Notes: generated by a model from the letters alone, not told the origin. Numbered from the stretch's first letter, positions 27,519 to 36,787 are shown. The stretch: DNA of 64,000 nt from Diaphorobacter sp. HDW4A (GCF_011305995.1 NZ_CP049910.1:1302001-1366000); one strand, 5' to 3'. Made by a program: numbers and translations.

Positions 27519-28427
27519 ATGTCTTTTTCTACTTCTTCTTCAAAGTTTGATTCCGTAGGCCAACGCCTCGGGGCTTGGTCCGGAACCGTCGCTGCATGCG
27601 CGTTCGTCATCCTCTGGGGCAGCTCCGCCATCGTGACGAGATGGGCCCTGGACCACGGCAGTGCGTCGGCTGTGCTCATTGCACGATATGCCATCGCCTT
27701 GCTCGTGCTGCTGGCGGTGATCGGCAACCCACGCCGCTGGCTGCCCGAACCCGGCACCCGCAAACGCATCGCCATCGCAGGCTTGGTGATGATCGCGGGC
27801 TACTCGGTCTGCTACTTTGAATCCATGTCCATGGGCATCACTCCCGGCATGCTCGCCGTAGTGCTCGGCGTGCAGCCAGTTTTGACTCTTTTGTTGTTGG
27901 AGCGTCGCTTCACGGCGATGCGCCTGTGCGGCCTGCTGCTGGCATTGGTCGGTCTCGTGATGGTCGTCTGGCAGAGCCTCATGCGCACCGGCTTTGACGT
28001 CACCGGCATGGCCTTCGCGCTGGGTGCGCTCTTGTGCATCACCACCGGATCGCTGCTGCAAAAACGCGTTCAGCAATCGCCGCAGCAGGTCTTACCGCTG
28101 CAATACATCGTGACCTTGCTGGTCTGCGCTGCCTTTGCACGGGTGCAGCCGCTGCGTTGGGAGATGAACTGGAGCTTCTGGCTGCCAGTGCTGTTTCTCG
28201 CCATCGTCACTTCGGTGTTTGCTCAGTTGTTGCTCTACAGGCTGATCCAGGGTGGGAATCTGGTCAATGTGACCAGCTTGTTTTATCTGGTGCCGGCGGT
28301 GACAGCGGGGTTGGATTTTTTGGTGTTGGGGAATGCGATGAGTGCGCTTGTTGTGTTGGGGATGGTGTGTGTTTTGGCGGGGGTAGTGGTGGTGCATCGG
28401 AAGCCTTCGAGCGTTGCTTCGACGTAG
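27519..28427 (+). CDS. EamA/DMT-family transporter
   Basis: A 302-residue membrane protein with ten predicted helices in two EamA repeats. The first repeat opens FVILWGSSAIVTRWALDHGSASAVLIARYAIALLVL and has MSMGITPGMLAVVLGVQPVLTLLLLERRFTAMRLCGLLLALVGLVMVV; the second has NLVNVTSLFYLVPAVTAGLDFLVLGNAMSALVVLGMVCVLAGVVVVHRK. Members export metabolites such as amino acids, but the substrate is unknown. AGGTGA eight bases before the ATG at 27519 sets the start; a GTG at 27507 overlaps the ribosome site. It is convergent with the M20 deacylase gene across a repeat-rich region. Confidence 0.88.
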   Translation: MSFSTSSSKFDSVGQRLGAWSGTVAACAFVILWGSSAIVTRWALDHGSASAVLIARYAIALLVLLAVIGNPRRWLPEPGTRKRIAIAGLVMIAGYSVCYFESMSMGITPGMLAVVLGVQPVLTLLLLERRFTAMRLCGLLLALVGLVMVVWQSLMRTGFDVTGMAFALGALLCITTGSLLQKRVQQSPQQVLPLQYIVTLLVCAAFARVQPLRWEMNWSFWLPVLFLAIVTSVFAQLLLYRLIQGGNLVNVTSLFYLVPAVTAGLDFLVLGNAMSALVVLGMVCVLAGVVVVHRKPSSVAST

Positions 28428-28990
28428 ATTTCTTCTTTTTTTCAGCGCCTGCAGGGGGGCGCGGAGGCCGGGAGTTCCGCCCGGCGGCGGAGTCACCTTT
28501 TGCTTGCGCGCAAAAGGTAACCCAAAACGCGCTTTTCAGTACCCGCGGCAGAACTTACTGCGCGACTACGTCGCTCCGTTCGGGCAACCGCCGCGAGTTA
28601 GAGTTTTCATAAAAGGAATATTCGGCACGTCGCTTCGCTCGTGGCGCTCATCTCGCGACATCGCGAGATGTTGGAGTGCGAGTGCCGTGCGATTTATTGA
28701 CTGTCGCGAGATGCCCTCACGCAAAAGAGCAGTGGGCGTTTGAGCCCCAACGCAGCTACGCAACCACCCCCGGCACGAGCGAAGCGACGTGCCGCAAACA
28801 CCTCTTTCTCCACTGATTTCCGGCGGTTGTTTGAGCGGAGTGACGAAGGAACGCAGCGAGTTCCGCCCGATGACTTCAAAAGCGCGTTTTTGATTACTTT
28901 TTGCGCGCAAGCAAAAAGTGATTGCCCCGCCGGGGGCAGTCCCAGCCTCCGTACGCAACCCCCCAGCAGTCGCTGAACCAGATAACCAAA
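28428..28990. repeat. inverted pair of a ~200-bp dispersed intergenic element
   Basis: Copy A runs forward from about 28456 to 28655 and copy B backward from about 28976 to 28768. Each starts with GGAGGCCGGGA-type sequence, then has a stem with loop TTGCGC (AAAAGGT/ACCTTTT or AAAAAGT/ACTTTTT), then ACGCGCTTTT, and ends near GGCACGTCGCTTCGCTCGTG. A perfect 10-bp hairpin CATCTCGCGA-CA-TCGCGAGATG lies between them (28649-28670). A core-only relative is at 60188-60278. The frames through it look protein-like only because the repeat is GC rich; no gene is called. Confidence 0.65.
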
Positions 28991-30355
28991 TCACAAAGCC
29001 ACCACCCCACAATACAACACGATATACCGAACCAACGTCTCGGTAACCCGAACCATACTCCCCACACTCACACATTCATCCACCCCATGAATGTTCCGAG
29101 CCACAGGCCCGTAATTCGTCACCGCCCAATCCGTCATCAACCGGAAATGCCGCCCATCGGTCGTCGCCGTACAAGCCAGATGCCGAGGCGCCTCCCCGTG
29201 CATCGCCTCATGTGACTCGGCCAGCAACTGCATCGCCGGATGCTCAAGATCGTAGACACACCCGGGAGCAGCAAACCCGTTGGTCTCGATCCTCACCACC
29301 AGATCCGGATTGAGCCGCGCCGCCGTCCGCTCGATGAAATGCGAGAACCATTCAATCGCCTCGCGCGCACCACGATCTGGATAGAAGCTCGCACGGATAC
29401 CCATGGTGCAGGTGCAGGGCACCGAAGATTTCCATTCGCCTCCCTCGATGGTGCCTAAATTGATGTTGATCGGCTGCTCGACATGCGCGAACGCGGGATG
29501 GCGGTTCTCGGGAAGATTCCATTCCTCCTGCACCTCACGCAGCGCTCGCATGATCTCGATGCCCGCTTCAATCGGGTTCAGGCCCTGGTTCATGTAGGCC
29601 ACATGGGTGGGGCGGCCGGTGAGCGTCACGGTCAGCCAGCACACGCCTATCTGCGCGGACATCAGCGTTTCGGCAAATGGCTCGGGAAGCACGACCGCGT
29701 CAAAGCTTGCATAGCGGGCCTTGGTGCGTGCGCGCTGCAATGCGCCCAGCGTCACCAGCGTGCCGTTGCCGGTGTCTTCTTCGTCGACCACCGTGTTGAT
29801 GCCGATGCGCGAGGCGGGGCGCAAGCCCATGGATTGCAGGGTGCGCAGCGCGGCAAGGGCGCAGACGATGCCGCCTTTCATGTCGCCCGCGCCGCGCCCG
29901 TAGATCCAGCCGTCTTTCTCGTAGGGATCGAACGGCTGCTTTTCCCACAGTGATTCGGGGCCGGTGGGCACCACGTCGAGGTGGCCGTTGAACAGCAGGT
30001 TGCCGCCCATGTTCGGCTCAACGTCTGCAGGCGGTTCCATCACGGCAAGCAGGTTGTAGCGCTCGCCGTCGGGGTTGCAGGGGCAGCTGAACAGCGGGTG
30101 CGATGCCATGTCGGCGGTGTTCATCGGCAGGCGCTCGGTGACGAGGCCAAGCTCATCAAGCAGCGCCTCCATAGTTTCGCAGGCGGGCGTTTCCTGGCCG
30201 CTCAGGCTCGGTGCGCGCACGAGTTGAATAAGGGCTTCCCTCATATAGTCGGTCTGCGCGAGCACGGCCTGGCGGATGGCGGCCGTGTCGGGTACGGATG
30301 ATGACAACGTGATGGAAGAAGCAGGGCGTTCGATGTCGGAGGCTGAATAGGTCAT
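28991..30355 (-). CDS. M20 family deacylase/peptidase (ArgE/DapE type)
   Basis: A 454-residue cytoplasmic zinc hydrolase, of the ArgE/DapE/ACY1/CPG2 group, that removes an acyl group from an amino-acid-like substrate. Metal motifs are intact: LLFNGHLDVVPTGP (first His and Asp), GRGAGDMKGGIVCALAA (bridging Asp), VVDEEDTGNGTL (catalytic Glu and metal Glu) and the C-terminal NIHGVDECVSVGSM (final His). A dimerisation lid lies between. I start it at the ATG at 30355 (MTYSASDIERPAS); an earlier in-frame start is less likely. It is transcribed divergently from the class II aldolase gene, and the shared region carries three TGGYC-N-GRCCA sites, so it is probably in the same regulon. The exact acyl group is not readable. 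Confidence 0.88.
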   Translation of the reverse strand: MTYSASDIERPASSITLSSSVPDTAAIRQAVLAQTDYMREALIQLVRAPSLSGQETPACETMEALLDELGLVTERLPMNTADMASHPLFSCPCNPDGERYNLLAVMEPPADVEPNMGGNLLFNGHLDVVPTGPESLWEKQPFDPYEKDGWIYGRGAGDMKGGIVCALAALRTLQSMGLRPASRIGINTVVDEEDTGNGTLVTLGALQRARTKARYASFDAVVLPEPFAETLMSAQIGVCWLTVTLTGRPTHVAYMNQGLNPIEAGIEIMRALREVQEEWNLPENRHPAFAHVEQPININLGTIEGGEWKSSVPCTCTMGIRASFYPDRGAREAIEWFSHFIERTAARLNPDLVVRIETNGFAAPGCVYDLEHPAMQLLAESHEAMHGEAPRHLACTATTDGRHFRLMTDWAVTNYGPVARNIHGVDECVSVGSMVRVTETLVRYIVLYCGVVAL

Positions 30356-30413
30356 GTCGTGCTCTTTTGCAAGGAGCGTGCCTTTGCCATTCACGCAAGC
30401 CTGTGGCCTGACC

Positions 30414-30424
30414 AAGCAGAGGCA
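30414..30424. promoter_or_regulatory. GntR-type operator-like site 1
   Basis: TGGCCTGACCA, one mismatch from the symmetric TGGTC-N-GACCA, 59 bases upstream of the M20 deacylase start. It is similar to operators of FadR-subfamily GntR proteins. Confidence 0.5.
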
Positions 30425-30475
30425 GTCCCCCAAAACGGTGAAAAAATTGTTGCCAAATGCACCAAATTGACCATC

Positions 30476-30486
30476 TGGTCAGGCCA
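30476..30486. promoter_or_regulatory. GntR-type operator-like site 2
   Basis: TGGTCAGGCCA, one mismatch from the symmetric TGGTC-N-GACCA, in the middle of the divergent region. Confidence 0.5.
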
Positions 30487-30590
30487 CTTTGGTGCGAATA
30501 CGGTAGGCGCATACGTAATATCACGCAGCCTTTCTTCATTGAGGATAGGGGTTTACGCCGGATTGCGTGGTGGCACGGTGTTTGCATAAA

Positions 30591-30603
30591 GTGGTCAGAC
30601 CAC
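30591..30603. promoter_or_regulatory. GntR-type operator-like site 3 (perfect)
   Basis: GTGGTCAGACCAC is a perfect 13-base palindrome. It lies just after a possible -10 (GCATAAAG, with TTGCGT upstream as -35) and 27 bases before the aldolase start, where binding would block transcription. The candidate binder is the GntR protein at 41173-41904. Confidence 0.6.
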
Positions 30604-30630
30604 CTTGGATGGGTGGAAGGAATGAACCCA

Positions 30631-31443
30631 ATGCAAACCGCCGACACCGTGATCGAACCAATCGCTGCCGCCACGGGCGCGCCAACGTGGAGTGAGGCTG
30701 AATGGGCCGTCCGCAAGGACTTGGCCGCCGCCTATCGGCTCATGGCCCATCTGGGGCTGGACGACAGCATCTACACGCATATTTCGGTGCGCGTTCCGGG
30801 CCGCCACGACCAGTTTTTGATCAACCCGTACGGCATGCTGTTCCGTGACGTGACGGCGTCCTCGCTGGTCAAGGTGGGGGTGGATGGGCTACTGGTGGAG
30901 CCTTCCGACTACGACGTGAACCCGGCTGGTTTCACCATCCACAGCGCGCTGCACATGGCGCGCCACGACGCGACGTGCATCGTGCACACGCACACCGTCG
31001 GCGGCGTAGCGGTGTCATCCATGGCCTGCGGTCTGCAGCCTTGCAATCAATGGGCGCTGCAGTTCTACCACCGTGTGGCGTATCACGACTTCGAAGGCAT
31101 TGCGCTGAACCACGAGGAGCGCGAGCGTCTGGTGCGTGACATGGGCACCGAGCACAAGGCGCTGATCCTGCGCAATCACGGTCTGTTGACCATCGGTGCG
31201 ACTGTGGCCGAGGCTTTCATCAACATGTTGAATCTGGAGCGCGCCTGCCGCGTGCAGGTGGCCATCCAGTCCGCAGGCCAGATCACGCAGGTCGTGCCCA
31301 CTGATGTCTGCGAGCTCACAGCCCGGCAATACGAAGAAGGCGCAAGCAACCGCCTGCCGGGCGCGGCCGATCCGCATGCGCGCGAATGGCGTGCGATGAA
31401 GCAGCGCCTGCAGCCGGGCAGCACCGTTCCATATGACGCGTGA
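30631..31443 (+). CDS. class II aldolase/adducin family protein
   Basis: A 270-residue protein of the class II (zinc) aldolase/adducin fold, which includes fuculose-phosphate aldolase and related enzymes that split phosphorylated or unphosphorylated hydroxy-acids. Zinc-binding histidines are visible in CIVHTHTVGGVAVSS and LILRNHGLLTIGATVAEAF. The front part reads LAAAYRLMAHLGLDDSIYTHISVRVPGRHDQFLINPYGMLF, typical of the fold. AAGGA ends nine bases before the ATG at 30631; the ATG at 30622 overlaps that site and is less likely. It is the first gene of a rightward cluster with an oligopeptide-type transporter and three hydrolases. The reaction and substrate are unknown. Confidence 0.88.
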   Translation: MQTADTVIEPIAAATGAPTWSEAEWAVRKDLAAAYRLMAHLGLDDSIYTHISVRVPGRHDQFLINPYGMLFRDVTASSLVKVGVDGLLVEPSDYDVNPAGFTIHSALHMARHDATCIVHTHTVGGVAVSSMACGLQPCNQWALQFYHRVAYHDFEGIALNHEERERLVRDMGTEHKALILRNHGLLTIGATVAEAFINMLNLERACRVQVAIQSAGQITQVVPTDVCELTARQYEEGASNRLPGAADPHAREWRAMKQRLQPGSTVPYDA

Positions 31444-31460
31444 TGGCGGACGCTTGACCT

Positions 31461-31489
31461 GAAGCGGCGCTGACGCCGCTTCTGTTTTT
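31461..31489 (+). terminator. terminator between aldolase and transporter genes
   Basis: A 9-bp perfect stem GAAGCGGCG / CGCCGCTTC with loop CTGA, followed by TGTTTTT. It could reduce the expression of the transporter relative to the aldolase, or separate two transcripts. Confidence 0.75.
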
Positions 31490-31517
31490 CAGGACTCCCG
31501 TTCAGCGATTTTTTTCA

Positions 31518-31552
31518 TGCCGCAGACCTGCGGCAGGGGACTGTTTTGTCCC
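31518..31552 (+). promoter_or_regulatory. double hairpin in the leader of the binding-protein gene
   Basis: TGCCGCA-GACC-TGCGGCA (31518-31535) is followed at once by GGGAC-TGTTTT-GTCCC (31537-31552). Both stems are perfect and lie 35-69 bases before the binding protein ATG. They may affect mRNA stability or translation, or be remnants of another terminator. No known riboswitch was recognised. Confidence 0.4.
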
Positions 31553-31586
31553 GATATTTTCCGAATTTTTCCTCAAGGAGTGACTC

Positions 31587-33155
31587 ATGAAACGACGCGA
31601 ACTGATCCAACTGACCGCTTCCAGTCTTGGCCTGACCATTGCAGGCGTGCCGCTTTCTGTGCTCGCACAAGGCAAGGCCGGTGGCACCATCAACGCCATC
31701 GTGCAACCCGAGCCGCCGGGGCTGATGCTCGGCATTCTGCAGAACGCACCCACGCAGATGGTGGCGGGCAACATCTACGAAGGTCTGGTGCGCATGACCG
31801 AAAAGCTCGAGCCCGTGCCCGCGCTGGCCGAGTCGTGGAAGATGAGCGACGACGGCCTGACCTGCACCTTCAAGCTCAAGAAGGGCGTGAAGTGGCACGA
31901 CGGCAAGCCGTTCAGCAGCGCCGATGTGGTGTTCTCGGTGGACGTGTTTCTGCGCAAGACACACGCCCGTCTGCGCGGCAATCTGGGTGTGGTTGAGTCC
32001 ATCACCGCGCCCGACGCGAACACCGTGGTCTTCAAGCTCAAGCAGCCCTTCGGCCCGTTCCTCGGCCTGTTCGAGGTCGGCTCGATGCCGATGGTGCCCA
32101 AGCACGTCTATGAAGGCGCGGCCGATTTCCTCAACCATCCGGCCAACAACAAGCCCATCGGCACGGGGCCGTTCAAGCTCAAGGAATGGGTCAAGGGCTC
32201 GTACATTCAACTCACCGCCAACGAGGACTACCACGTGCCCGGCGTGCCTTCGGTGAAGGACGTGTACTTCCACGTGATCCCCGATGCCGCATCGCGCGCG
32301 GCCGCGTTCGAATCCGGCAAGGTGGACGTGGTGCCCGGCGGTGCCGTCGAGTTCTTCGATGTGAAGCGTCTCGCCGCGCTGCCCGGAGTCGCTGTGACCA
32401 CCAAGGGCTGGGAGTTCTTCGCGCCGCAGTCGTGGCTGTGGCTCAACAATCGTCGCAAGCCTTTTGACAATCCCAAGTTCCGCCAGGCCATCATGTGGGC
32501 GCTCGACCGCGAGGCCATGGCCAAGATCGCGTGGCACGGCTACGCCAAGCCTGCGATGGGTCCGCTCAACAGCTCGGTGAAATTCTACACCGAGAAGGTC
32601 ACGCACTACAAGCGCGACCTCGACAAGGCCAAGGCGCTGATCAAGGAGTCGGGCTACAACGGTCAGCCGTTGCGCCTCTTGCCGATGCCTTATGGCGAGA
32701 GCTGGATGCGCGTGGCCGAGATCATCCGCCAGAACCTGATGCAGGCCGGCATCAAGGTGGAGATGGTCTCCACCGACGTGGCGGGCTGGAACTCGCGCCT
32801 CAACGAGTGGGACTTTGACATGTCCACCACCTATGTCTTCCAGTACGGCGACCCGGCGCTCGGCGTGGCACGCAACTACATCTCCAGCCAGATCGTCAAG
32901 GGCTCGCCGTTCAACAACGTCGAGGGCTACAGCAACCCCAAGGTGGATGCGTTGTTCGATGCCGGTGCCCGCGAGATCGACCCCGCCAAGCGCGCAGTCA
33001 TCTACGAGGAAGTGCAGAAGCTGCTGGTCGATGAGGTGCCCGTCGCGTGGCTGCACGAGATGAAGTTCCCGACGCTCTACCGTACCAAGATCGACAACCT
33101 GATCAGCTCGGGCATCGGTCTGAACGACAGCTTCGCCTACGCCAAGCTCAAGTGA
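31587..33155 (+). CDS. periplasmic peptide-type binding protein (family 5)
   Basis: A 522-residue solute-binding protein of the oligopeptide/nickel/opine type. The leader MKRRELIQLTASSLGLTIAGVPLSVLAQ has a twin-Arg-like RR followed by a hydrophobic stretch, so Tat or Sec export is possible. Family features: LAESWKMSDDGLTCTFKLKKGVKWHDGKPFSSADVVFSVD, GTGPFKLKEW, and FRQAIMWALDREAMAKIAWHGYAKPAMGP. AAGGAG stands before the ATG. It captures the cluster's substrate and passes it to the permeases that follow. Family 5 proteins bind peptides, opines, glycosides and other compounds, so the ligand is open. Confidence 0.92.
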   Translation: MKRRELIQLTASSLGLTIAGVPLSVLAQGKAGGTINAIVQPEPPGLMLGILQNAPTQMVAGNIYEGLVRMTEKLEPVPALAESWKMSDDGLTCTFKLKKGVKWHDGKPFSSADVVFSVDVFLRKTHARLRGNLGVVESITAPDANTVVFKLKQPFGPFLGLFEVGSMPMVPKHVYEGAADFLNHPANNKPIGTGPFKLKEWVKGSYIQLTANEDYHVPGVPSVKDVYFHVIPDAASRAAAFESGKVDVVPGGAVEFFDVKRLAALPGVAVTTKGWEFFAPQSWLWLNNRRKPFDNPKFRQAIMWALDREAMAKIAWHGYAKPAMGPLNSSVKFYTEKVTHYKRDLDKAKALIKESGYNGQPLRLLPMPYGESWMRVAEIIRQNLMQAGIKVEMVSTDVAGWNSRLNEWDFDMSTTYVFQYGDPALGVARNYISSQIVKGSPFNNVEGYSNPKVDALFDAGAREIDPAKRAVIYEEVQKLLVDEVPVAWLHEMKFPTLYRTKIDNLISSGIGLNDSFAYAKLK

Positions 33156-33275
33156 GAAAGATGGCGCGGGCCTGCGCTGCAGAGCCCGCGCTCAACGCTC
33201 CGCATGTGGGGCGCGGCGGGTACGTGCCCATGAATGAACGAATGACCAGCGTGCCCGCCTCAAAGGACAAGACGC

Positions 33276-34250
33276 ATGAACAGACTCCAACTGATGCTCA
33301 AACGCGTGATTCAGGGGCTCGCCGCCATTCTGATGATCGCCACCGTGAACTTCCTGTTGATCCGGGCGGCTCCCGGCGACCCGGTATCGGTGCTCGCGGG
33401 CGAGGCCGGTGCCTCGGACGCGCAATTCGTCGCGCAGCTGCGCACGCAGTTCGGGCTCGATCAACCGCTGCCCATGCAGCTCATGACCTATCTGGGCAAG
33501 GTGGTGCAGCTCGATCTGGGCTTCTCGTATCGCCAGCAGCAGCCGGTGATCGATCTGATTCTCGAGCGACTTCCCGCCACGCTGCTGCTCACCGGCAGCG
33601 CGTTCGTGCTGTCGCTGATCATGGGCGTGGCGCTGGGTGCTTGGTCCAGTCGCAAGGTGGGCACCTGGGTGGACAGCGGCATCACCGTGCTCGCGCTCGT
33701 GTTCTATGCCACGCCGCTGTACTGGCTCGCGATGATGGCGGTGCTGCTGTTCACCGTGCAGCTCAACTGGCTGCCGGGCTTTGGCTACTTCACCGTGGGC
33801 GCAGACCTCTCCGGCATGGCGTTCGCGTGGGACATCTTCCTGCATCTGCTGATGCCATCGCTCACGCTCGCGCTGTTCTACATGGCCGTGTATGTGCGGA
33901 TGACGCGCTCGTCGATGCTGGAAGTCGCGCAGATGGATTTCGTCAAGACCGCGCGCGCCAAGGGCGTGCATCCGCGCCGCATCCATCACAACCACATCCT
34001 GCGCAACGCGCTCTTGCCGGTGGTGACGCTCGCGGGCATCCAGGCGGGCGGAATGATCGGCGGCGCGGTGCTCACCGAGACCGTGTTCAGCTGGCCCGGC
34101 ATTGGCCGACTGATGTTCGACGCGTTGCTGCAGCGCGACTACAACCTGCTGATGGGCTGCTTCCTCGTCACCTCCGCGATGGCGGTGCTGTTCAACCTGA
34201 TCACCGACTTCATCTACACGCTGGTCGATCCGCGCATCGAACTGTCCTGA
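33276..34250 (+). CDS. peptide-type ABC permease DppB-like
   Basis: A 324-residue permease of the DppB/OppB type with six membrane segments. It starts MNRLQLMLKRVIQGLAAILMIATVNFLLIRAAPGDPV, has a periplasmic first loop with FGLDQPLPMQLMTYLGKVVQLDLGFSYRQQQPV, and an EAA loop VAQMDFVKTARAKGVHPRRIHHNHILRNALLPVVTLAG. It pairs with the DppC-like gene 28 bases downstream. An AAAGGAC site precedes the ATG. Confidence 0.92.
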   Translation: MNRLQLMLKRVIQGLAAILMIATVNFLLIRAAPGDPVSVLAGEAGASDAQFVAQLRTQFGLDQPLPMQLMTYLGKVVQLDLGFSYRQQQPVIDLILERLPATLLLTGSAFVLSLIMGVALGAWSSRKVGTWVDSGITVLALVFYATPLYWLAMMAVLLFTVQLNWLPGFGYFTVGADLSGMAFAWDIFLHLLMPSLTLALFYMAVYVRMTRSSMLEVAQMDFVKTARAKGVHPRRIHHNHILRNALLPVVTLAGIQAGGMIGGAVLTETVFSWPGIGRLMFDALLQRDYNLLMGCFLVTSAMAVLFNLITDFIYTLVDPRIELS

Positions 34251-34278
34251 CACGCCCAACGCACACGAAAGAGCATTC

Positions 34279-35118
34279 ATGAAAAACGCATTCTGGCGGC
34301 GCTTCTGCCGCAACAAGGGCGCCGTCGTGGGACTGGTGGTCGTGGTCATCGTCGCCATCGTGGCGCTGCTGGGCCCACTGTTCATCGAGTACGGTCCGTG
34401 GGACATGGTCGACTCGCCGTTCGTGCCGCCCATGGGCGCAGACGGCCGCCTTCTCGGCACCGACACCATGGGCCGCGACATCCTCGCTGGTGTGATCTAC
34501 GGGGCGCGCGTGTCGCTGCTCATCGGCCTCGTTTCCACCGTGGTCTCGTTGATGATCGGTGTGAGCGTTGGCGCCATCTCCGGCTACTTCGGCGGTTGGG
34601 TCGATGCGGTGCTGATGCGCTTCACCGAGCTGTTCCAGTCGGTGCCGAGCTTTGCGCTGGCGATTGTGCTGGTGGCGATCTTCGAACCCTCGGTGGGATC
34701 GATGGTGGCGGCGATTGCCGTGGTCTCGTGGCCGCCGGTTGCGCGTCTCGTGCGCGGGGAATTCCTTACGTTGCGCCAGCGCGATTTCGTCTCTGCCGCT
34801 TTGCTGGCCGGTCAATCGACGCCGCGCGTGATCCTTACGCAGATCCTGCCCAACGCGGTCTCGCCCATCGTGGTGATGGCCTCGCTGATGGTGGCGAGCG
34901 CCATTCTGCTGGAGTCCAGCCTGAGCTTTCTCGGTCTCGGCGATCCCAACCAGATGAGCTGGGGCTACATGGTGGGTACGGCACGCACCGTGATGCGCCA
35001 GGCGTGGTGGATGGCGGTGTTCCCCGGCCTGTCCATCGTGCTGACGGTGCTGGCGTTGAACCTGGTGGGCGAGGGTCTGAACGACGGCCTCAATGCCCGT
35101 GCTGATGCAAAGCGATGA
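34279..35118 (+). CDS. peptide-type ABC permease DppC-like
   Basis: A 279-residue partner permease: MKNAFWRRFCRNKGAVVGLVVVVIVAIVALLGPL, the DppC opening, then LLGTDTMGRDILAGVIYGARVSLLIGLV. The EAA loop is LRQRDFVSAALLAGQSTPRVILTQILPNAVSPIVVMASL. It has six predicted helices. It sits between the DppB-like gene and the fused ATPase. Confidence 0.92.
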   Translation: MKNAFWRRFCRNKGAVVGLVVVVIVAIVALLGPLFIEYGPWDMVDSPFVPPMGADGRLLGTDTMGRDILAGVIYGARVSLLIGLVSTVVSLMIGVSVGAISGYFGGWVDAVLMRFTELFQSVPSFALAIVLVAIFEPSVGSMVAAIAVVSWPPVARLVRGEFLTLRQRDFVSAALLAGQSTPRVILTQILPNAVSPIVVMASLMVASAILLESSLSFLGLGDPNQMSWGYMVGTARTVMRQAWWMAVFPGLSIVLTVLALNLVGEGLNDGLNARADAKR

Positions 35119-35149
35119 GCAAAAAGAAAAAAGAGAAAAGGAATCCGAC

Positions 35150-36787
35150 ATGAGCACCAACAACAACTTTCACGCTGAACCGGTACTGCAGGTCAAGGGC
35201 CTGAGCATTCGCCTGCCCAAGGGCGGTGACCGCGAACTCGCGGTGAACAACGTGAGCTTCGACCTGCTGCCGGGCCAGACGCTGTGCGTGGTGGGCGAAT
35301 CGGGTTCGGGCAAGTCGATGATCGCCAATGGCGTCATGGGGCTGCTGCCGCGTCCACATGTGGAGCCCGTTGCGGGCGAGATCGTATTCGAAGGCAAGAA
35401 CCTGCTCGGCTTCAACGAAGAGCAGTTGCGCGAGCTGCGTGGCCAGCGCATAGTCATGATTTTTCAGGAGCCGATGACGGCGCTGAATCCGGTCATGCGC
35501 ATCGGCGATCAGCTCGAAGAAGTGTTCGATGCCCACCTCTCGTTGAGCAAGGCCGAGAAGCACAAGCGCATCATCGCCGCACTCACCGATGTGGGCTTGC
35601 CCGATCCGGAACTCATCGCCAAGAGCTACCCGTTCCGTCTTTCGGGCGGTCAGCGCCAGCGCGTGATGATCGCCTGTGCTCTGCTGCTCGAGCCACGTCT
35701 GCTGATCGCCGACGAGCCCACGACGGCGCTCGACGTGACCACTCAGGCGCAGATTCTCGAACTGATCCGCGAGCTGCAGAAGCGCCGTGGAACGGCGGTG
35801 TTGTTTATCACGCACGACTTCGGGGTGGTGTCCGAAATTGCCGACCATGTGGTCGTCATGCAGATGGGCGAGTGCGTGGAAGAGGGCGCGGCGAGCGAGG
35901 TGCTGCTGCGCCCGCAGCACGACTACACGAAGAAGCTGCTCGCCGCCATCCCGAAGGGCGTGGTGCGCGCACCGGCAGAGGAGCGTGCGGCGCATTTCGT
36001 GCTGCAGGTGCAGGATCTGGAGAAGGTCTACAACACCGGCGGCGGTCTGTTCAGCAAGGGCAGGCGCGTGCATGCGGCCAATGCCATCAACTTCGATCTG
36101 CGGCGCGGCGAGACGCTGGGTATCGTCGGGGAATCGGGCTCGGGCAAGTCCACCGTGGGCAAGTGCCTCGTGGGGCTGCATTCGTTCGACAGCGGCCGCA
36201 TTCTGTTCAACGGAAAGACTCTGAACCCCGGCACCCGCTTCCAGTCGGTCGCCAAGAGCAAGATCCAGATGGTGTTCCAGGACCCGTATGCATCGCTCAA
36301 CCCGCGCCAGCGCATCGGCTCGGCGATCGCATCGGGGCCGATTGCGCAGGGTGTATCACCCGACAAGGCGAAGGCGCGCGCGCTCGATCTGCTCAAGCTC
36401 GTGGGTTTGAAGGAAGAGGCGTACGACCGCTTCCCGCATGAGTTCTCGGGCGGCCAGCGTCAGCGTATCGGCATTGCCCGCGCACTGGCGCTCGATCCCG
36501 AACTACTGGTGGCTGACGAGCCGGTCTCGGCGCTCGACGTGTCGGTGCAGCAGCAGGTGCTCAAACTGTTTGCCGAGGTGCGCAAGGAGTTCGGGCTGTC
36601 GATGGTCTTCATCACGCATGACCTGCGCGTGGCGGGCGAGCTCTGCGATCACATCGCAGTGATGCAGCGCGGAAAGATCGTTGAATACGGCACGAGCCAG
36701 CAGGTGCTCTGCGCGCCTCAGCATGAATACACGCAGCGTCTGATCGACGCGATACCTAAGTTGGCAGTCGAGCCGGAGATGGCATGA
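35150..36787 (+). CDS. fused double ATPase of the peptide-type ABC transporter
   Basis: A 545-residue protein with two complete nucleotide-binding domains (DppD plus DppF fused, as in GsiA/YliA). Domain 1: Walker [10 protein letters not shown], signature [16 protein letters not shown], Walker [13 protein letters not shown]. Domain 2: Walker [10 protein letters not shown], signature [16 protein letters not shown], Walker [13 protein letters not shown]. It starts at the ATG at 35150 behind AAAAGGAA; an upstream in-frame codon at 35093 overlaps the preceding gene. The stop overlaps the next gene by four bases (ATGA). It supplies energy for both permeases. Confidence 0.93.
   Translation: MSTNNNFHAEPVLQVKGLSIRLPKGGDRELAVNNVSFDLLPGQTLCVVGESGSGKSMIANGVMGLLPRPHVEPVAGEIVFEGKNLLGFNEEQLRELRGQRIVMIFQEPMTALNPVMRIGDQLEEVFDAHLSLSKAEKHKRIIAALTDVGLPDPELIAKSYPFRLSGGQRQRVMIACALLLEPRLLIADEPTTALDVTTQAQILELIRELQKRRGTAVLFITHDFGVVSEIADHVVVMQMGECVEEGAASEVLLRPQHDYTKKLLAAIPKGVVRAPAEERAAHFVLQVQDLEKVYNTGGGLFSKGRRVHAANAINFDLRRGETLGIVGESGSGKSTVGKCLVGLHSFDSGRILFNGKTLNPGTRFQSVAKSKIQMVFQDPYASLNPRQRIGSAIASGPIAQGVSPDKAKARALDLLKLVGLKEEAYDRFPHEFSGGQRQRIGIARALALDPELLVADEPVSALDVSVQQQVLKLFAEVRKEFGLSMVFITHDLRVAGELCDHIAVMQRGKIVEYGTSQQVLCAPQHEYTQRLIDAIPKLAVEPEMA

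Noticed and set aside
28414..28743. Frame with FCLRAKGN-like peptide in the repeat region
   Set aside because: Similar peptides come from each copy of the dispersed repeat in either orientation; this is translated repeat, not a gene.
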